Shown: in pieces, positions 61,111 to 64,000 of the stretch
How positions within the stretch are numbered: position 1 is the stretch's first letter
How the letters are laid out: every line of letters starts with the position of its first letter
NCBI RefSeq assembly: GCF_014195585.1
Contig: NZ_JACICA010000002.1
Coordinates: 248,001-312,000 of the forward strand
Source: Alloprevotella rava
Lineage (GTDB): Bacteria; Bacteroidota; Bacteroidia; Bacteroidales; Bacteroidaceae
Direction of reading: 5' to 3'
Length of the DNA: 64,000 nucleotides
Notes under the pieces: generated by a model
Told to the model about the DNA's origin: nothing
The model's database searches: none
The model's input: the letters and a program-made list of their open reading frames with translations, nothing else
Program-made: the position numbers and the translations under genes

Positions 61111-63189
61111 CTATTTGTCAGGTGTGGCCGCAGCCTCGAACGTGCTGCAAGGAAGCGCAGCACTATTGACGAGATTGGCGCGCGTGAAGGGCTGCCAGCC
61201 ATAACGGACAGAGACGGGGCGCTTTACGGCATTGCTCTTCACCACCACTGTTGTGCCCTCGATTTGGGCCATAGCTGGATGGTAAACGCCGTCTTCTCCG
61301 GCCACCTCGAAGCCTATCAATCGTGGCCCATTAGCCGCCAATCTGTTGGCATGACTGAAACGCAGGCGAAGCACATCGGCCTGCACACTGACCCCTACAC
61401 ACACAGGGCCTTCGGCCTCAAGCGTGTGGCCATAAGTGTGGGAGAGCGCCAAGCGCGCCAAGCGTTCGCCAACGGGTTGCTTGAGGGTGTAGTGCACATC
61501 GAGGGAGTCACCCAAATCCGTTGTTACAGCCATCCACGTTTGGGGTAATTGCGCGGCCAAACGGCGTTGAGAGTCGCGGAAATGCGGCCAAGAGGGGCGG
61601 TTGAGACTCGAGAGTTGGACAACATAGAAAGGCAGTTGCGGACGGCCAAAGAAGTTGCGCCAACTCTTTTCTAAGAGCGGGAAAAGCTGCTCATGCAGCT
61701 CCGCGTTGTGAGCATTGGACTCGCCCTGATACCAAGCCACGCCGCGGAGGGCATAATTGGCCAACGGACGCATACCTACCTCAAACATGTAGGCAGGTTC
61801 GTAGGGGTGGCGCTGCAAGGGGTTCTTGCTCTCGCCGATGTTCTGCAACGCTCGTTGGCGCGCCCAAGGCATTCCGAAATCGCCCCGATACCAGTCGCGC
61901 AAAATCAAAGGAAAGTCCCACTCCAAGGTATGTCGGTCTATCCAGGATTCGGTTGTCGTGCCGCCCACGGCATTGCAGATGATGCCCACGGGAACTTTCA
62001 AACTATCGGCCAAAGCTGCTCCAAAATGGTAGGCAACGGCTGAAAAACCTTTCAGACTTTCGCGCGAACATCTCTGCCACGGTCCGAGGCGGAGATACTG
62101 ATGGCGATTGACAGAATCGCAGGCAGTGGCCGACCACTTTATGGCGTTCGTGGCGTAGATAGCGGGCATATTGAAGAAGTGGAGCAGCGTTCGGCTGTCG
62201 GCTTGAGCCAAATCGGCGTCTCTGCTGGAGGCTGAAGAAACGGGTAGTTCCATATTCGACTGCCCCGAACAGAGCCACACCTCTCCTATATATATATGGT
62301 CAATAACTAAGCGGCGACTCGGAGCGGATAGGGTTGCTTTGTAAGGACCGCCGGCCGTTTGAGCGGGAAAGGTGAGTGCCCACTGCCCCACGGCATCTGC
62401 CCGACAAGAAAGCGTGCGGCCGCAAAAACTAACCTTGACTTGTTCGCCAGCATTCGCCATGCCGCGAAAAACAACCGGCTCATTTCGCTGTATCACCATA
62501 CCGTCCGTGTAGAGCGGTGGGAGTTGCAAACCGCCGTAATTACCCGTCAGACCGCTATATACGGTCTGAGCGATGATTGCAGCCCCTTTCGCGCTGGGAT
62601 GGAGAGCATCTGCAAAAAGATCGGGGCGGGAATAGAGCGGCGCGTGTAGGTCAATCAGCCCAACGTTTGCAGCTTTGGCTACCTGCCGAATATGTTGCTG
62701 GATGGCTGCGTGCCAATCGCGCGTTCCGCTACAAAAGCGCGCGTGGCGGTCGAATATGGGCGACATCAGGCATACCCATATCCGCGCTTTGGGATTGGCC
62801 GCGCGGAACTGACTGATAAGGCGCAAATAATCAGCATTAAAGTCCTCGCTATAATTCGGCCAATTGCGCGGATCGGTGTCATTGAGGCCGAGATGGATTA
62901 CTACCATGTCGGCCTTGAAAGCTAAAGCCTCTTCATACTCTTTCTGCTTCACGTAGGGCCTATGTCCTTTCTCGAGAAGCGTAGTTCCCGAATGTCCGAA
63001 GTTGCGCACCTCGTAGCCATCCCCCAAAAGGCGTTGCAATTGCGCCGGATAGCACTGAGTTTCGCGTTCGGGCAGTCCGTAGCCCCACGTCACACTATTG
63101 CCCACGCACGCCACCTTTATCTTGCTTGCTGCAAAGGAGGTGAGGGTCGTTAGCAATAGGCTACACAATAATATGATTTTTCTTGTCAT
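61111..63189 (-). CDS. Two-domain SGNH hydrolase/sialate O-acetylesterase
   Basis: 692 residues from the ATG at 63189 with a signal peptide cleaved near SFAAS. The first domain (about 22-215) is an SGNH esterase with CVGNSVTWGYG (nucleophile Ser), the LGLNDTD block and the DALHPSAKG block. The second (about 220-690) is a sialate 9-O-acetylesterase-type domain with VWLCSGQSNMELPV (nucleophile Ser), AVGGTTTESW and WYQGESNAHN. Such fusions remove acetyl groups from host or dietary glycans (sialic acid, xylan), acting in periplasm or outside. Both serine active sites look intact. No sialidase or SusCD pair lies next to it. Confidence 0.9.
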   Translation of the reverse strand: MTRKIILLCSLLLTTLTSFAASKIKVACVGNSVTWGYGLPERETQCYPAQLQRLLGDGYEVRNFGHSGTTLLEKGHRPYVKQKEYEEALAFKADMVVIHLGLNDTDPRNWPNYSEDFNADYLRLISQFRAANPKARIWVCLMSPIFDRHARFCSGTRDWHAAIQQHIRQVAKAANVGLIDLHAPLYSRPDLFADALHPSAKGAAIIAQTVYSGLTGNYGGLQLPPLYTDGMVIQRNEPVVFRGMANAGEQVKVSFCGRTLSCRADAVGQWALTFPAQTAGGPYKATLSAPSRRLVIDHIYIGEVWLCSGQSNMELPVSSASSRDADLAQADSRTLLHFFNMPAIYATNAIKWSATACDSVNRHQYLRLGPWQRCSRESLKGFSAVAYHFGAALADSLKVPVGIICNAVGGTTTESWIDRHTLEWDFPLILRDWYRGDFGMPWARQRALQNIGESKNPLQRHPYEPAYMFEVGMRPLANYALRGVAWYQGESNAHNAELHEQLFPLLEKSWRNFFGRPQLPFYVVQLSSLNRPSWPHFRDSQRRLAAQLPQTWMAVTTDLGDSLDVHYTLKQPVGERLARLALSHTYGHTLEAEGPVCVGVSVQADVLRLRFSHANRLAANGPRLIGFEVAGEDGVYHPAMAQIEGTTVVVKSNAVKRPVSVRYGWQPFTRANLVNSAALPCSTFEAAATPDK

Positions 63190-63506
63190 AAATATAAAAG
63201 ATGAGTTTCGTTGCATAAAGCGCCGGCCGTTCAGCACCCTGCTCCCCAGCGCTGCTGCAATTTTCGGAAAATTCCCCGAGATAAGCAAGCCTTTCGATAC
63301 TTACATGAATAACAAAGGCGTAAAAGTAGGCAATGACGAAAAATATTATGAGAGGGACGAATATATATGTTATAAAACATATTTTCATGTGGTTACCCAT
63401 GGAAAATATAATTCTTTCTACTTTTTTGTCATATATATTGGTGTATCTCTCCTTTTTTCTGTAGATTAGAGGCCGACAATATGTCATCACTTAAATTATA
63501 TCACCT
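63190..63506. other. 317-bp divergent intergenic region
   Basis: It separates two genes read in opposite directions, so both promoters should lie here. I see no clean TAnnTTTG box and no gene. Confidence 0.5.
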
Positions 63507-64000
63507 ATGAGACGAAACTTTACTGTTTTATCCGTGTGCTTCTGTCTGTGCCTACCTTTGTTGCAGGCGAGAGCACAAGTGTTGAAGAGCGTTGTGTGTA
63601 AGCCCAAAGCAGAGCTACAAACAGCACAAAGTGGCACTGTATCAGATGCGCAGTATGTCTTGCCAGTTCCTTTGCGAAACATTGCTACAATTAAGCAAGA
63701 AGACAATGCGGTTTGCAATTTGCTAGTTAGGCACAAAGCCATAAATGGCGGGGCTTGGCTCTTGGCTTCAAAGGAGCGAAATGTAGTCTTTAAGGACGCC
63801 TCAAAAAATGCCCCTAGAGAATGGAAGTGGACAATACCCGGAGCAACCGTTAGCTCCCAACAAACGAAGGATGCCACAGCGAAATACGCCGTTGAAGGCC
63901 TTTTCGACTTCCCCACACTTGAGGTGAAAACAATCAGAGGCACAAGTACTTATAAACCCGACTTGAAAATCAAAGCGGGCGGTACTGCTGAAATCACAAC
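63507..64000 (+). CDS. Exported PKD-like domain protein, truncated by window end
   Basis: The first 164 residues of an open frame that runs past the right edge. Signal peptide (MRRNFTVLSVCFCLCLPLLQ, cleaved near ARAQ). Residues about 75-160 resemble a PKD-like beta sandwich: WLLASKERNVVFKDASKN, EWKWTIPGATVSSQQTKDA and YAVEGLFDFPTLEVKT. PKD domains are common in surface-exposed proteases and adhesins of this phylum. The catalytic part, if any, lies outside the window. Confidence 0.75.
   Translation, partial: MRRNFTVLSVCFCLCLPLLQARAQVLKSVVCKPKAELQTAQSGTVSDAQYVLPVPLRNIATIKQEDNAVCNLLVRHKAINGGAWLLASKERNVVFKDASKNAPREWKWTIPGATVSSQQTKDATAKYAVEGLFDFPTLEVKTIRGTSTYKPDLKIKAGGTAEIT

Noticed and set aside
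1-64000. tRNA, rRNA, IS element or prophage genes
   Set aside because: None of their typical signatures was recognised on reading both strands; a covariance-model search would be needed to exclude a tRNA fully.

Overview
The window looks like a chromosomal segment of a Bacteroidota bacterium, most likely a Prevotellaceae member close to Prevotella or Alloprevotella. The pointers are the long form of IspG, a btuB-btuG surface cobalamin-uptake operon under a cobalamin riboswitch, a BspA-type leucine-rich-repeat protein, DUF6029 and Omp28-type surface proteins, a shared C-terminal tail resembling a type IX secretion sorting domain, and promoters of the Bacteroidota form TTTG-N20-TAnnTTTG without clear Shine-Dalgarno sites. 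The genus is inference. I found no rRNA, tRNA, transposase, phage gene or CRISPR array.

Layout. 1-12.8 kb is almost entirely on the minus strand: a partial OmpA/TPR lipoprotein, lgt, ychF, the btuB-btuG operon, then rpoN - PAP2-like membrane protein - purE - ispG. 12.8-14.2 kb is a gene-free block with arrays of short repeats. A secreted leucine-rich-repeat protein follows (14.2-15.5 kb), then a minus-strand run of an AspT-type transporter, glycerate kinase, waaA and gltX (15.6-21.7 kb). At 22 kb lies a periplasmic heavy-metal-associated domain protein with an extraordinary Cys/His/Lys heptad tail. 23.5-26.1 kb carries two glycosyltransferases and recX.

26.4-38.3 kb is the most distinctive block: eight consecutive plus-strand genes for exported proteins. 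They are a TlpA-like thioredoxin, a DUF6029 outer-membrane barrel, an Omp28-like lipoprotein with a CxxC motif, two exported proteins of unknown function, and three paralogous Omp28-like proteins with WCxWC motifs. Five of the eight end in the same type of C-terminal tail. I infer a cell-surface thiol/disulfide system, probably type IX secreted, that has grown by recent duplication. A large M16 metalloprotease follows on the opposite strand.

42.3-50.9 kb holds a GH3-like adenylate-forming enzyme, an Ig-like lipoprotein, a DUF3108 protein, pdxB, cysS and a secreted DNA/RNA nuclease. 51-53.5 kb has three FKBP-type prolyl isomerases in tandem, placed as exported, lipoprotein and cytoplasmic forms. 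The right end carries a sirtuin, an EptA-like phosphoethanolamine transferase, metG, a glycosyltransferase, a two-domain SGNH/sialate O-acetylesterase and the start of a PKD-domain secreted protein.

The intergenic DNA has its own organisation. Eight loci carry arrays with a 21-bp period built from CCTTATT/AATAAGG and GTCAGCTGAC-like palindromes. Three of these loci belong to a roughly 450-500 bp composite element that also contains a 10-bp-period TCCGAC array and a GC-rich hairpin module, and two or more belong to a second composite type. The same GC-rich hairpin also forms several of the apparent transcription terminators. I know of no description of this composite element and consider it, with the surface thioredoxin cluster and the Cys-heptad protein, the best candidate for something new.
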